From positions 1 through 52,330 of the forward strand of contig JABDFZ010000009.1 of NCBI GenBank assembly GCA_013286325.1: a DNA stretch of 52,330 nt, read 5' to 3'. This DNA is from Bacteroidota bacterium (GTDB lineage: Bacteria > Bacteroidota > Bacteroidia > Sphingobacteriales > Sphingobacteriaceae). The notes under the pieces were generated by a model that saw only the letters and a program-made list of their open reading frames with translations, had not been told where the DNA came from and ran no database searches. Below are positions 1-8,285 of the stretch, one piece after another. The position numbers and the translations under genes were made by a program. The stretch's first letter is position 1, and each line of letters starts with the position of its first letter.

Positions 1-1283
1 AAATAATACCTTACACCGTTAACATTAATAATATGCCAGCCCAGGCCAACTTTTATTTCCTTATTAAAAGTTAAATGGTGTGTTACTTCAATGGCCTTCG
101 AGAGCGAGTCGGTGCCAGGGTGCATATTTGCCTTTGCATATCTCAGCAGATCATTTACGGTTGATCTCAAAGCTCCGCAGGGTGCCAGGACATCAAAATC
201 CCAGGCGGGTGTTGGCTCTCCGCTTGAATTATATACGGATACGAACCTTGGAGATATCAATGGATTTAAATACTGTGCGGTACTGTGCATGTTCAACGGT
301 TTGCATATTACTTCGTTCACCATTTGCTCGAAAGTTTTACCGCTGATATATTGCAGGATGCTGCCCAATAAACCTACTCCTAAATTTGAGTAAGCATAGT
401 GTTCGCCGGGTTTGCTGGTAAGCTTGCAGGTTTTTAAATAAATGTACATCTGCTCCCTGGTATAATCTTTATATGGGTTAAGCTGATCGCTCATGTTGTC
501 CCTCAAATTATCAGGAACACTGGGTAATCCCGAGGTATGGTTAGCAAGGTTTAACAGCGTAATACCTTTAAGCGACTGATTAACGGCAATAGAATCTGGC
601 AGGTAGGTAATTATGGGATCGTTTAATTTTATAACCCCCTGGTTTACATACCAGGCCAGCAACGTGGCAGTAAACGTTTTGGTAATGGAGCCGATCTCAA
701 AAAAGTTGTCAGCATTGGGTAACTTGTGGTTCCCTTTTATAGTTTCGCCATAACTGTAAATGGTTGTTTTCCCATCTTTAATTATGCCGATGCACAAACC
801 TACTGTATTTGCCTTTTGGATATACTTACGGGCGACCGTATCAACCTTTTTGTCCATGTCTGTAAGTAAGGGATTGGATGTTGCTACAAGTGCAGTTTTA
901 TTGTCTTCGGGCACAGTATAAGGCTGAAAAACGAGGGTTTCCAGTTTATCGCGACGATCAAGACTGATTAATATCTGGAGTGTTGCGGTATTGAATTTTG
1001 CTTTGTAAGTAGCCAGGTTGTTATTTACAAACGTTATCAGCGAAGTTTCCTTTATTTCGCCAAGGGGAAAAAGATGCTGGACGGCAACATCATTAAAAGC
1101 GGTTATACTCAGTTCCTTTTGAAAAGCATCGCCCGCCAGATTATAAATGGCATCCGCATTTTTAAGATTAAAGTATTTTTTAACCTGCTCAAATACCGAA
1201 TCGACTTTTTGCTGTTGCCGTGTTTGGGCAAATGATGCGGATGACATGGCGAAAAACAAAAGGATGATAATTACAGGCCTCAT
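1..1283 (-). CDS. Serine hydrolase, beta-lactamase/penicillin-binding class C family, with N-terminal DUF3887-like domain (C-terminus cut by window edge)
   Basis: Translating the minus strand from ATG at 1283 gives an open frame that runs off the left edge. It begins with a Sec signal peptide (MRPVIIILLFFAMSSASFAQ). About 120 residues follow that resemble the DUF3887 domain often fused to these hydrolases. The catalytic domain carries the S-x-x-K motif SITK (Ser199, Lys202), and further on the Y-x-N motif (YSN in YAYSNLGVG). The third motif (HxG/KTG) would lie beyond the edge. Family members are periplasmic or secreted esterases, D-aminopeptidases or beta-lactamase-like enzymes; substrate cannot be told from sequence. 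It lies downstream of the pyrB unit on the same strand with only about 40 bases between, so cotranscription is possible. Family call is firm, substrate unknown. Confidence 0.9.
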   Translation of the reverse strand, partial: MRPVIIILLFFAMSSASFAQTRQQQKVDSVFEQVKKYFNLKNADAIYNLAGDAFQKELSITAFNDVAVQHLFPLGEIKETSLITFVNNNLATYKAKFNTATLQILISLDRRDKLETLVFQPYTVPEDNKTALVATSNPLLTDMDKKVDTVARKYIQKANTVGLCIGIIKDGKTTIYSYGETIKGNHKLPNADNFFEIGSITKTFTATLLAWYVNQGVIKLNDPIITYLPDSIAVNQSLKGITLLNLANHTSGLPSVPDNLRDNMSDQLNPYKDYTREQMYIYLKTCKLTSKPGEHYAYSNLGVGLLGSILQYISGKTFEQMVNEVICKPLNMHSTAQYLNPLISPRFVSVYNSSGEPTPAWDFDVLAPCGALRSTVNDLLRYAKANMHPGTDSLSKAIEVTHHLTFNKEIKVGLGWHIINVNGVRYY

Positions 1284-1323
1284 ATAAATTAAAGATTCTT
1301 AATATAACGGCTTTATGACAGGT

Positions 1324-1548
1324 TTAATGCGGAAGATCGGATTGAGCCTTCCTTTTTTGATTATTTCTTTCCTCGCTATCCTTAAATTTTGACTGGATGG
1401 CTATAAGGAAAATTAATACTCCTGCAATCTTTGTTAGGGTAAATTCGAAAGAAGAGTTAATCAACCCTTCATATATAAATGAACACAGGCCGAAAGCCAC
1501 CGCAATGCCGAGTAAGTTTGATTTGCAATATTTAATTAACTTACTCAT
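1324..1548 (-). CDS. Small two-helix membrane protein, function unknown
   Basis: The 74-residue protein has two hydrophobic stretches (about residues 12-30 and 38-50) and then a charged, lysine-rich tail (SKFKDSEERNNQKRKAQ). This predicts two membrane helices with a cytoplasmic C-terminus. Its ATG lies six bases after the pyrB stop codon, so it is probably the last gene of the pyrimidine unit and translationally coupled to pyrB. I do not recognise the family. Position after pyrB is the only functional hint and may only reflect shared transcription. Confidence 0.6.
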   Translation of the reverse strand: MSKLIKYCKSNLLGIAVAFGLCSFIYEGLINSSFEFTLTKIAGVLIFLIAIQSKFKDSEERNNQKRKAQSDLPH

Positions 1549-1554
1549 TCGCTT

Positions 1555-2481
1555 TTATGGAGTTTGCCCGGCAAGCAAAAACAGCACCGCCATGCGGATG
1601 GCCACACCGTTTTCCACCTGATCGAGTATGATGGACTGCTTGCTATCAGCTACATCGCTGGTGATCTCCACGCCGCGGTTAATAGGGCCGGGGTGCATTA
1701 CAATGATCTCTTTATCCAGTGAGTCGAGGATTTCTTTGTTTAAGCCGTAAAGCATGGTGTATTCCCGTAGGGAAGGGAAATATTTTATATCCTGCCGTTC
1801 CAGTTGGATGCGCAGCATGTTGGCAACATCGCACCAATTGAGAGCCTTTAATAAATTGTGTTCAACCTTTACACCTAACGAACCAATATATTTCGGGATC
1901 AGCGTTGTAGGGCCGCAAACCATAACCTCGGCGCCAAGGTGTTTAAGACATAATATATTTGACAGCGCTACCCGCGAGTGCAGGATATCGCCCACAATTA
2001 CTACTTTTTTACCTGCCACATCGCCCAGCTTCTCGCGGATGGAGAAGGCATCAAGCAGAGCTTGAGTAGGGTGCTCATGTGCGCCATCGCCGGCATTTAC
2101 TATCTGGGCTTTTACATGTTTGGAAAGAAATACCCCTGCACCTGCATAAGGGTGACGCATCACCACCATATCAACCTTCATGGCCAGAATGTTATTCACT
2201 GTATCAATCAGCGTTTCGCCTTTGCTTACCGATGAAGATGATGCTGCAAAATTAACTACGTCTGCCGACAGGCGTTTTTCAGCCAGCTCAAACGACAGGC
2301 GGGTACGGGTAGAGTTTTCGAAAAATATATTGGCAATAGTTACATCGCGCAGGGAAGGGACCTTTTTTATCGGCCTGTTTAAAACCGTTTTGAAATTATC
2401 AGCAGTTTCAAATATTAATTGAATATCTGCCGGGTTTAAGTCCTTGATTCCTAAGAGATGCCGTGTGCTGAGTCCTGCCAT
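1555..2481 (-). CDS. pyrB: Aspartate carbamoyltransferase catalytic subunit
   Basis: This is a 308-residue enzyme of normal family length. It catalyses carbamoyl phosphate plus L-aspartate to N-carbamoyl-L-aspartate, the first committed step of pyrimidine synthesis, in the cytoplasm. The carbamoyl-phosphate loop FENSTRTRLSFE is at about residues 54-65 and includes S57-T58-R59-T60-R61. The mobile-loop SxxKGE motif follows near residue 86. HPTQALLDA and HPGPINRGVE are the other hallmark motifs. No pyrI regulatory subunit is seen next to it. The gene follows pyrR on the same strand, but a four-helix-bundle gene and repeats separate the two. Identification is secure. Confidence 0.97.
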   Translation of the reverse strand: MAGLSTRHLLGIKDLNPADIQLIFETADNFKTVLNRPIKKVPSLRDVTIANIFFENSTRTRLSFELAEKRLSADVVNFAASSSSVSKGETLIDTVNNILAMKVDMVVMRHPYAGAGVFLSKHVKAQIVNAGDGAHEHPTQALLDAFSIREKLGDVAGKKVVIVGDILHSRVALSNILCLKHLGAEVMVCGPTTLIPKYIGSLGVKVEHNLLKALNWCDVANMLRIQLERQDIKYFPSLREYTMLYGLNKEILDSLDKEIIVMHPGPINRGVEITSDVADSKQSIILDQVENGVAIRMAVLFLLAGQTP

Positions 2482-2490
2482 GTGGTTATT

Positions 2491-2530
2491 AAATATCGAA
2501 CACCGAATGTCGAATTTTGAATGATGAAGT
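2491..2530. repeat. Intergenic repeat, copy A (inverted relative to copies B and C)
   Basis: This 40-base copy contains the core GAACACCGAATGTCGAATTT and ends in ATGATGAAGT. Its reverse complement matches 2584-2622 and, in part, 3144-3175. With copy B it can form a long imperfect stem-loop with about 53 bases between the arms. It sits just upstream of pyrB. Confidence 0.85.
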
Positions 2531-2583
2531 TTTAAAAAAGAATATTGAATTTAATGTTGAAGTTAAAAACTTAAAGTGATGGC

Positions 2584-2622
2584 ACTTCATTATTCGGCAT
2601 TCAAAATTCGGTGTTCAATATT
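2584..2622. repeat. Intergenic repeat, copy B
   Basis: This is the reverse-complement partner of copy A (core ATTCGGTGTTCAATATT). It lies between pyrB and the four-helix-bundle gene. Copies A and B together form an imperfect inverted repeat of about 39-base arms. Confidence 0.85.
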
Positions 2623-2657
2623 ACTTTTCTTCTGCTCGCTCAAATTCTATTTCGATA

Positions 2658-3026
2658 TTATTTTGTATTATTCTTTTTCGCTGTTTCAATACTTTTTACA
2701 AAGATGGCAACCAGTTGATTACATTCATCTTTAGCTTCCAGTACTTTTTCTAATTTGTATAACTTTTTCCGTTCAATAAGCTTCAGGGAAATAAGTGATT
2801 CCCGAAGTTCTTTTAGAATAATCTTCATTTTATGAATAAAGTCATTTCTTGATTCCGCTGATTGCGCCTCTCCATAATTTAGAGCAGGCGAACAACCCGA
2901 CCTGATTATTTGTCCGGCTAAATAGTTTCCCAATCTTGTTGCCGGTAAGGCTTCGCCTACATCAGAGATAACTACTGCAAAATCAATCAATCTTTCTTCT
3001 AAATCGTACTTATTTTCCTTTGTCAT
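2658..3026 (-). CDS. Four-helix-bundle protein (23S rRNA intervening-sequence / S23 family)
   Basis: This 122-residue, all-helical, charged protein has the family features: an N-terminal LEERLIDFAV helix, the AxRLGNYLAGQIIRSGCSPALNYGEAQ segment spanning about residues 29-55, and then the FIHKMKIILKELRESLISLKLI helix. Members occur as ORFs in bacterial 23S rRNA intervening sequences, as many stand-alone Bacteroidota genes, and as Avd accessory proteins of diversity-generating retroelements. No reverse transcriptase is nearby here. The gene interrupts what is usually a compact pyrR-pyrB unit and is bordered on both sides by copies of the same short repeat, which suggests it arrived as a small mobile unit. 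Molecular function is unknown. Confidence 0.85.
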   Translation of the reverse strand: MTKENKYDLEERLIDFAVVISDVGEALPATRLGNYLAGQIIRSGCSPALNYGEAQSAESRNDFIHKMKIILKELRESLISLKLIERKKLYKLEKVLEAKDECNQLVAIFVKSIETAKKNNTK

Positions 3027-3143
3027 TTGATAAGAGTTTTTTATAATTTAAATGTTGTGCTATTTTAAATTCAAACTTTATTATCAAATAATAATCATTT
3101 TAGCTTATCTCAACTCTGTTTTAACTTTCTTCTTTACTTTTAA

Positions 3144-3175
3144 ATTCATTATTCGAAATTCGGTGTTCAATATTC
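3144..3175. repeat. Intergenic repeat, copy C
   Basis: This is a third copy of the repeat, in the same orientation as copy B (core ATTCGGTGTTCAATATT). It lies between pyrR and the four-helix-bundle gene. Copies A and C are therefore inverted relative to each other and frame the gene over about 685 bases. Confidence 0.8.
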
Positions 3176-3183
3176 CTTGAATG

Positions 3184-3726
3184 TCATTTCGCCTCTGATA
3201 AAAGCACTATCCTATCCTCACCATCAGTCTCTATCCAGCTCACCACAACCTTTTGTGATGCAATGGAATCAACTTCAATCCCAACATAATCAGCTTCCAC
3301 TGGAATATGCCTTGAATACCGGCGGTCAACCAGTGCCAGCAGCTCAATCTTTTCCGGGCGACCAAATGCCTGCAGGGCATCCATAGCGGCACGGATGGTA
3401 CGGCCTGTCCACAGCACGTCGTCCATCATAATTACTTTTTTGCCTTCTATAATAAAATCTATTTTAGTTTGATTAGGCACCAGTTGGTCGCGGCGGCGGA
3501 AGTCATCACGGTAAAAGGTAATATCAAGATCGCCCTGCAAAATGGTTTTTCCGGGTAAAATTTTACGGAGTTCTTCGGCTATGCGTTTGGCAAGGTAAAT
3601 ACCTCTCGGCTGAATACCAATAAGCACAGATTCAGAAAAATCGTTATGATTTTCAATTAACTGACGACATAAACGCTGTAATGTGATTTGAAATTTCTGA
3701 CCGTCGAGCAGTGTAAGATTTTGCAT
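3184..3726 (-). CDS. pyrR: PyrR bifunctional protein: pyrimidine operon regulator / uracil phosphoribosyltransferase
   Basis: From the Met at 3726 the protein has 180 residues, the usual PyrR length. The PRPP-binding signature VIMMDDVLWTGRTIRAAMDA is complete. Other PyrR-like blocks are IGIQPRGIYLAKR and LALVDRRYSRHIPVEADYVG. Family members convert uracil plus PRPP to UMP, and in Firmicutes they bind pyr leader RNA; RNA regulation in Bacteroidota is an inference. A longer reading from 3747 exists, but its extra codons overlap a good -7 promoter box at 3745-3752, so the shorter start is preferred. It heads the pyrR to pyrB series on the minus strand. Confidence 0.95.
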   Translation of the reverse strand: MQNLTLLDGQKFQITLQRLCRQLIENHNDFSESVLIGIQPRGIYLAKRIAEELRKILPGKTILQGDLDITFYRDDFRRRDQLVPNQTKIDFIIEGKKVIMMDDVLWTGRTIRAAMDALQAFGRPEKIELLALVDRRYSRHIPVEADYVGIEVDSIASQKVVVSWIETDGEDRIVLLSEAK

Positions 3727-3744
3727 CGTATGGGTGGATTTGGG

Positions 3745-3752
3745 CAAAGATA
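3745..3752 (-). promoter_or_regulatory. -7 promoter box of pyrR (TATCTTTG)
   Basis: Read on the minus strand this is a full match to the Bacteroidota -7 consensus TAnnTTTG. Transcription would begin near 3740 and give a leader of only about 12-15 bases before the Met at 3726. No convincing -33 TTTG element was seen. The box decides the start codon of pyrR. Confidence 0.65.
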
Positions 3753-3769
3753 ATAATTTTAGAGATTAG

Positions 3770-3922
3770 TTGGGGATAGAGATTAGTTAATTGGTGATTG
3801 GTTAATCAGAGGTTAGGAAAAGTGATTAGAGGTTGGTTGATCAGAGATTAGGTGAGTTTCGGTAAAACCCGCGACTTTTTTTGGGGCTTCCGGATCCTTC
3901 CAACTAACCTCTAATCGCTAAT
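3770..3922. repeat. Degenerate GATTAG/GAGGTTAG-rich intergenic repeats
   Basis: The stretch between pyrR and the aminopeptidase contains repeated variants of GATTAGAG, GGTTAG and GATTAGTT on the plus strand, and CTCTAATCGCTAATCC in the opposite sense near 3909-3924. Similar blocks occur near 14351-14390 and on both sides of the hairpin at 41549-41581. No ORF is seen here. Confidence 0.55.
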
Positions 3923-3971
3923 CCAATCAAAAAAGTAATCCCCCCAAAAGGGTGATTACTTTTTTGATTGG
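3923..3971. terminator. Perfect 18-bp stem-loop in the divergent pyrR / aminopeptidase spacer
   Basis: CCAATCAAAAAAGTAATC (3923-3940) is exactly complemented by 3954-3971, with a 13-base loop (C-run, AAAA, GGG, T). The stem contains a run of six U on either strand. It lies between divergent genes rather than at a gene end, so it could be a bidirectional terminator, an insulator against read-through, or a leader structure. The structure is certain and its role is not. Confidence 0.7.
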
Positions 3972-4089
3972 TAAACTTTATACTTGTATATATTTTGTTC
4001 CTTGATTCGCAATCAGGTAAAAATATTTTTGAATAAAATATAATCTGTATCTTAAACAAGTTTTTACTGCTAACATAACTGACCTTATA

Positions 4090-5703
4090 ATGAACCTCTT
4101 TAACAAAAGCTTTTTAGTAGCAGCTTTGGTTTGCTGCGCTTCTATGCAGGTTTTTTCGCAGGAAGATAATTCCGCTAAAAACCTCCCTACCGATTACCTT
4201 ACCCCGGCATTTCATGCAGGCCGCAGACAGGCCCTGCGCGATATGATGCCTGCAAATTCTGTTACGGTTATCTTTGCCTATCCTGAACGTGTTTTCTCAA
4301 AGGATGTTAACTATGTGTACCATCCCAACCCGGATATGTATTATTTTTCGGGATACAAGGAACCTGATGCCGTTTTGCTGATATTTAAAGATATGCAGGC
4401 TGATGGCGACAGCAGCTATAACGAATTGTTTTTTGTAAGGCACCGTGATCCGCAGCGCGAGCAATGGACTGGCAGGCGCCTGGGTGTTACAGGTGTAAAA
4501 AAACAGCTTGGTTTTAAACGGGTTTATAACAGCGAAGAGTTTTCGAAATTCCCCATCGACTTTAAAAAATTCAAAACTATAATATATGATGACCTTCCGG
4601 ATGATGCCAGCGGCGACCTTAAAGACTTAGTCAGTACCTTTAAAACAAAGGCCGAAATACAAAATGTTGATAAAGGATTGTTAAGCGATCTAAGCGTAAT
4701 AAGTCGATACGCAACGCCTAAAAACATAGACAGAATTATTACCTATATAAAACCACGTTTAGACGGAGAGGCTTATAAAAAGAGCGAACTGATACAGGAA
4801 CTGGTTAATAAACCAGATTCGGCCACGCTCATGGATGTAAAAGCCAAGATCAATGCCAATCCTTCGGGGTTATCTCTTTTTGAAAAATTTACAGTTGAGC
4901 TACGCGGAGTAAAAACACCAGAAGAACTTGTTTTATTAAAAAAATCGGTTGAGATCTCCAGCATTGCGCATGCAGAAGCTATGCGTGCCGTAACCCCAAA
5001 GATGTCGGAAAGGGAATTGGAAGGTATTATGCGTTATGTTCATAATAAGTATGGTGCCGAGGATGAAGGCTATCCGCCAATTGTTGGCGCAGGAGGCAAC
5101 GGATGCATCCTGCATTATGAAGAGAACACAGCTACCAAAGTAGAAAATCAATTAGTACTGATGGATGTAGGCGCTGAATATCATGGTTATTCTGCGGATG
5201 TTACCCGCACCTTCCCTGCTAATGGCAAGTTTACAGATGAGCAAAAGGCTATTTACCAGATAATTTATGATGCACAGGAAGAAGTATTTAAATTATGCAA
5301 GGATGGCGTGAAATATGGCGACCTGGAAACCAAGACCCGTGAAGTACTTTCATCAAGATTGATACAACTGGGTATTATAAAGGATGCCAAAGAAGTAGGT
5401 ACTTATTATCCGCATGGTGTATCGCACCACTTAGGGCTCGATGTGCATGACAAAGGTGAATACGGAGGCAATTTAAAAGCCGGAATGGTGATAACCGTTG
5501 AGCCTGGAATTTATATCCCTGCAGGAAGCCCATGTGATAAAAAATGGTGGAATATAGGCGTAAGGATTGAAGATGATGTGTTGATAGGCCAAACAGAGGG
5601 TACTTTACTTTCGAAAGATGCCCCACGCAAATGGCAGGATGTTGAAAAAACAGTAGCAGATAAGAGCATTTTTGATCTGGCCCATTTGCCTGAGTTGAAG
5701 TAA
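4090..5703 (+). CDS. Secreted Xaa-Pro aminopeptidase (M24B, aminopeptidase P family)
   Basis: This 537-residue protein has a Sec signal peptide (residues 1-24, ending VFSQ). The aminopeptidase P N-terminal domain covers about residues 35-200 (PDMYYFSGYKEPDAVLL), and the C-terminal pita-bread fold about 280-520. All five metal ligands are visible: Asp359 and Asp370 (DVGAEYHGYSADVTR), His446 with substrate-side His453 in SHHLGLDVHD, Glu471 (VEPGIYIP) and Glu494 (RIEDDV). It should release N-terminal residues preceding proline using two Mn or other divalent ions in the periplasm. It is monocistronic and divergent from pyrR. Family assignment is firm. Confidence 0.95.
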   Translation: MNLFNKSFLVAALVCCASMQVFSQEDNSAKNLPTDYLTPAFHAGRRQALRDMMPANSVTVIFAYPERVFSKDVNYVYHPNPDMYYFSGYKEPDAVLLIFKDMQADGDSSYNELFFVRHRDPQREQWTGRRLGVTGVKKQLGFKRVYNSEEFSKFPIDFKKFKTIIYDDLPDDASGDLKDLVSTFKTKAEIQNVDKGLLSDLSVISRYATPKNIDRIITYIKPRLDGEAYKKSELIQELVNKPDSATLMDVKAKINANPSGLSLFEKFTVELRGVKTPEELVLLKKSVEISSIAHAEAMRAVTPKMSERELEGIMRYVHNKYGAEDEGYPPIVGAGGNGCILHYEENTATKVENQLVLMDVGAEYHGYSADVTRTFPANGKFTDEQKAIYQIIYDAQEEVFKLCKDGVKYGDLETKTREVLSSRLIQLGIIKDAKEVGTYYPHGVSHHLGLDVHDKGEYGGNLKAGMVITVEPGIYIPAGSPCDKKWWNIGVRIEDDVLIGQTEGTLLSKDAPRKWQDVEKTVADKSIFDLAHLPELK

Positions 5704-5811
5704 AATCAACTTCTCGTAATCGCCTATAGCAAATTTATATGGTGATCTAATAGTTATTAAGCTGTTAGGTCACCATTTGTTTTTTGGTATCTAAACGCGA
5801 TTGATAGTTTG

Positions 5812-6204
5812 TTAATCAGATAGTCGTTTTAAAACCCGTATCGCTTTCAGCGCATCCTGCTTCGCAACAAAAATATGATCGTGATAAAACGCCGCTACAA
5901 CATTACAGCTGATGCCTTCTTTAGCCATGGCGTTTGAAAATGCAGCGGTAAGCCCCACTGCTTCAAGCGATGAATGGATGGTTAATGTTATCCAGGCGGC
6001 TATATAAGTATAATTTAAGCCTAACTTGTCAGCAAGTTCTTTGTTAAGTATAACAGTCCAGCCTTCATCTTCTTTAAACAAGCCGACTATTTCTTTTGGG
6101 TCGATGTTATCTAATGTAGTTACTGCGCAAAAAACAAAATCGCCTTCACTCAGCTTTGGACTTAGTGTTTTTAATAATGCTTTAAGATCTTTTTCTCCGG
6201 CCAT
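5812..6204 (-). CDS. ACT domain-containing protein (COG3602/DUF2241 type)
   Basis: The 130-residue cytoplasmic protein resembles the small stand-alone two-ACT proteins. The first half has LSEGDFVFCAVTTLD and EDEGWTVILNKELAD. The second half has AAWITLTIHSSLEAVGLTAAFS, then VVAAFYHDHIFVAKQDALKAIRVL, the typical closing ACT strand and helix. ACT domains bind amino acids or other small ligands and regulate partner proteins. No partner enzyme lies beside it and the ligand is unknown. It follows rpsA on the same strand, but the rpsA terminator separates them. Confidence 0.85.
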   Translation of the reverse strand: MAGEKDLKALLKTLSPKLSEGDFVFCAVTTLDNIDPKEIVGLFKEDEGWTVILNKELADKLGLNYTYIAAWITLTIHSSLEAVGLTAAFSNAMAKEGISCNVVAAFYHDHIFVAKQDALKAIRVLKRLSD

Positions 6205-6216
6205 AATTTTGTCTAT

Positions 6217-6249
6217 AAAAAAAGCCCTCCCGAGTAATCGGGAAGGCTT
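6217..6249 (-). terminator. Rho-independent terminator of rpsA
   Basis: Read on the minus strand, AAGCCTTCCCGA, loop TTAC, then TCGGGAGGGCTT is followed directly by a run of seven U (6217-6223 region). The stem has one mismatch. It lies about 25 bases after the rpsA stop codon. Confidence 0.9.
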
Positions 6250-6272
6250 AAAGGATTTAATTTATTTAAAGC

Positions 6273-8243
6273 TTATTGAGCTTCTTCTTCTTCAGAAGTT
6301 GCTTTTTTCGAAGCCTTGCGGGCTTTGTTTTCGGCGCCTTCCATTTGCTCTTTCAATTGTGCTAATACGCTCAAATCACCTAAGGTTGATTTTTCAACTG
6401 ACTCTTTCACTTTTTTCACAGCGTTGCTTGCAGATTTTGCTTCCTTTTTACGGGTTTCAAATTCCTGAACACGTTGCTCGGCACGGGCTTCTTCCCAAAT
6501 GCGTGAGTGAGAGATAACAATGCGTTTGTTTTCCTTGTTAAATTCAATGATCTTGAACTCAGCAGCTTCTTCAGCTTTTAAGCTCTTGCCATCTTCTTTA
6601 ACCAGGTGTTTGGTAGGGCAGAAGCCTTCAACACCATAAGGTAAAGCAACAATTGCACCTTTTTCAGTTACTTTTAATACAGTACCTTCATGTATCGAAT
6701 CGATAGTGAAGATAGTTTCAAAAGTATCCCAAGGGTTTTCTTCAAGCTGTTTGTGGCCTAAGCTTAATTTACGGTTCTCAACATCAAGTTCAAGAACAAC
6801 CACGTCTAATTTTTCACCAACTTTAGTGAATTCGTTAGGATGATTTACTTTTTTAGACCATGAAAGGTCGCTGATGTGGATCAATCCGTCAATTCCGTCT
6901 TCCAGTTCAACAAACACACCAAAGTTGGTCATGTTTTTAACTGTAGCAACGTGCTGTGTGCCAACCGCATAACGCTCGGCAGCATTTTGCCATGGATCAG
7001 GAGTTAATTGCTTAATACCTAATGACATTTTGCGCTCGTCGCGGTCAAGTGTTAACACTTGTGCTTCAACTTCGTCACCAACTTTCAGGAATTCCTGAGG
7101 GTTACGTAAGTTTTGTGACCATGACATTTCTGATACGTGGATCAAACCTTCAACACCAGGGATGATTTCAAGGAATGCACCATAATCAGCAACGGTAACA
7201 ATTTTACCTTTAACCTTTGAGCCGATCTGGATGGTTTCATCCAATGACTGCCAAGGGTGTGGAGTAAGTTGTTTTAAGCCTAAAGCAATACGTTTTTTCT
7301 CATCATCAAAATCAAGCACAACAACGTTGATCTTCTGATCTAATGATAAAATTTCGCGTGGGTGCTCTATGCGGCCCCATGAAATATCGGTAATGTGTAA
7401 TAAACCGTCTACGCCGCCAAGGTCAATAAATACACCAAAGTCGGTAATGTTTTTAACGGTTCCTTCAAGTACCTGTCCTTTTTCAAGACGGGCAACAATT
7501 TCGGTTTTTTGGTTTTCCAAATCGTCTTCGATCAGCACTTTGTGCGATACCACTACGTTTTTAAACTCGTGGTTGATCTTAACAACTTTGAACTCCATTG
7601 TTTTGCCCACATAAACGTCATAATCCCTGATAGGTTTAATGTCGATCTGTGAACCTGGTAAAAAGGCTTCAACGCCCATAATATCTACAATCAAACCACC
7701 TTTAGTTCTGCTCTTAACAAAACCAGTGATGATTTCATCATTGTCTAAAGCGGAATTAATGCGTTCCCATGATTTTTGAGTTTTAGCACGTTTACGCGAT
7801 AATACTAACTGACCGTTAGCATCTTCCTGCGATTCAACAAATACTTCAACTGTATCACCGATCTTCAGATCAGGTGTATCACGGAATTCAGATACTGATA
7901 CCAAACCGTCAGATTTAAATCCGATGTTTAATACCACATCTTTGTTGTTAACATTTACAACTGTACCGGTGATGATTTCGCCTTTGGTGATTGAACTGAA
8001 TGTTCCATCATACATTTTCTCGAATTTCTCACGATCAGTGTCGCTGTAATTGCCAAATTTTTTCTCATCGGCATCCCAATCGAAATCTTCGTTTGCTGCT
8101 GTGATTTTTGATTTGATCTCTTCGATCGAAATTGAATCAGCCTCTGATTCAATAGTTTCTTTTTCCTGAGGAGTTGCTCCAACTACTTCGAGTTCTGCTT
8201 CCTTAGCTTTTAATTCTTTTTCTGCTTCCTGTTTTTTTGCCAT
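6273..8243 (-). CDS. rpsA: 30S ribosomal protein S1
   Basis: From the Met at 8243 this is 656 residues. After a lysine/glutamate-rich N-terminal segment come tandem S1 (OB-fold) RNA-binding domains. Repeats of the type GxVxxxxDFGVFIDLGGVDGLLHITDISW, HPWQSLDE and DPWQNAAE mark successive copies, six in all by eye. A charged helical tail ends in EEEEAQ. S1 binds the 30S subunit and helps load mRNA. This matters in Bacteroidota, where Shine-Dalgarno sites are scarce. A longer frame from 8288 exists, but it would run through the -7 box and leader hairpin, so 8243 is chosen. AAGGAG lies about 12 bases upstream of this ATG. Confidence 0.96.
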   Translation of the reverse strand: MAKKQEAEKELKAKEAELEVVGATPQEKETIESEADSISIEEIKSKITAANEDFDWDADEKKFGNYSDTDREKFEKMYDGTFSSITKGEIITGTVVNVNNKDVVLNIGFKSDGLVSVSEFRDTPDLKIGDTVEVFVESQEDANGQLVLSRKRAKTQKSWERINSALDNDEIITGFVKSRTKGGLIVDIMGVEAFLPGSQIDIKPIRDYDVYVGKTMEFKVVKINHEFKNVVVSHKVLIEDDLENQKTEIVARLEKGQVLEGTVKNITDFGVFIDLGGVDGLLHITDISWGRIEHPREILSLDQKINVVVLDFDDEKKRIALGLKQLTPHPWQSLDETIQIGSKVKGKIVTVADYGAFLEIIPGVEGLIHVSEMSWSQNLRNPQEFLKVGDEVEAQVLTLDRDERKMSLGIKQLTPDPWQNAAERYAVGTQHVATVKNMTNFGVFVELEDGIDGLIHISDLSWSKKVNHPNEFTKVGEKLDVVVLELDVENRKLSLGHKQLEENPWDTFETIFTIDSIHEGTVLKVTEKGAIVALPYGVEGFCPTKHLVKEDGKSLKAEEAAEFKIIEFNKENKRIVISHSRIWEEARAEQRVQEFETRKKEAKSASNAVKKVKESVEKSTLGDLSVLAQLKEQMEGAENKARKASKKATSEEEEAQ

Positions 8244-8263
8244 TAAATAAATTTTCTCCTTTT

Positions 8264-8281
8264 CCCAATTTGTTAATTGGG
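8264..8281 (-). promoter_or_regulatory. Leader hairpin upstream of rpsA
   Basis: CCCAATT-AACA-AATTGGG on the minus strand is a perfect 7-bp stem with a tetraloop. It lies just downstream of the -7 box at 8286-8293 and just upstream of AAGGAG and the rpsA ATG, so it would form near the 5' end of the mRNA. An autoregulatory or stabilising role is an inference. Confidence 0.6.
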
Positions 8282-8285
8282 ATTG

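Noticed and set aside
2658..3026. The four-helix-bundle protein as the Avd of a diversity-generating retroelement.
   Set aside because: No reverse transcriptase and no template/variable repeat pair is visible nearby.
3826..3858. AGAGGTTGGTTGATCAGAG looks a little like a PyrR RNA-binding loop.
   Set aside because: It is on the plus strand, opposite to pyrR transcription, and belongs to the degenerate GATTAG repeat block.
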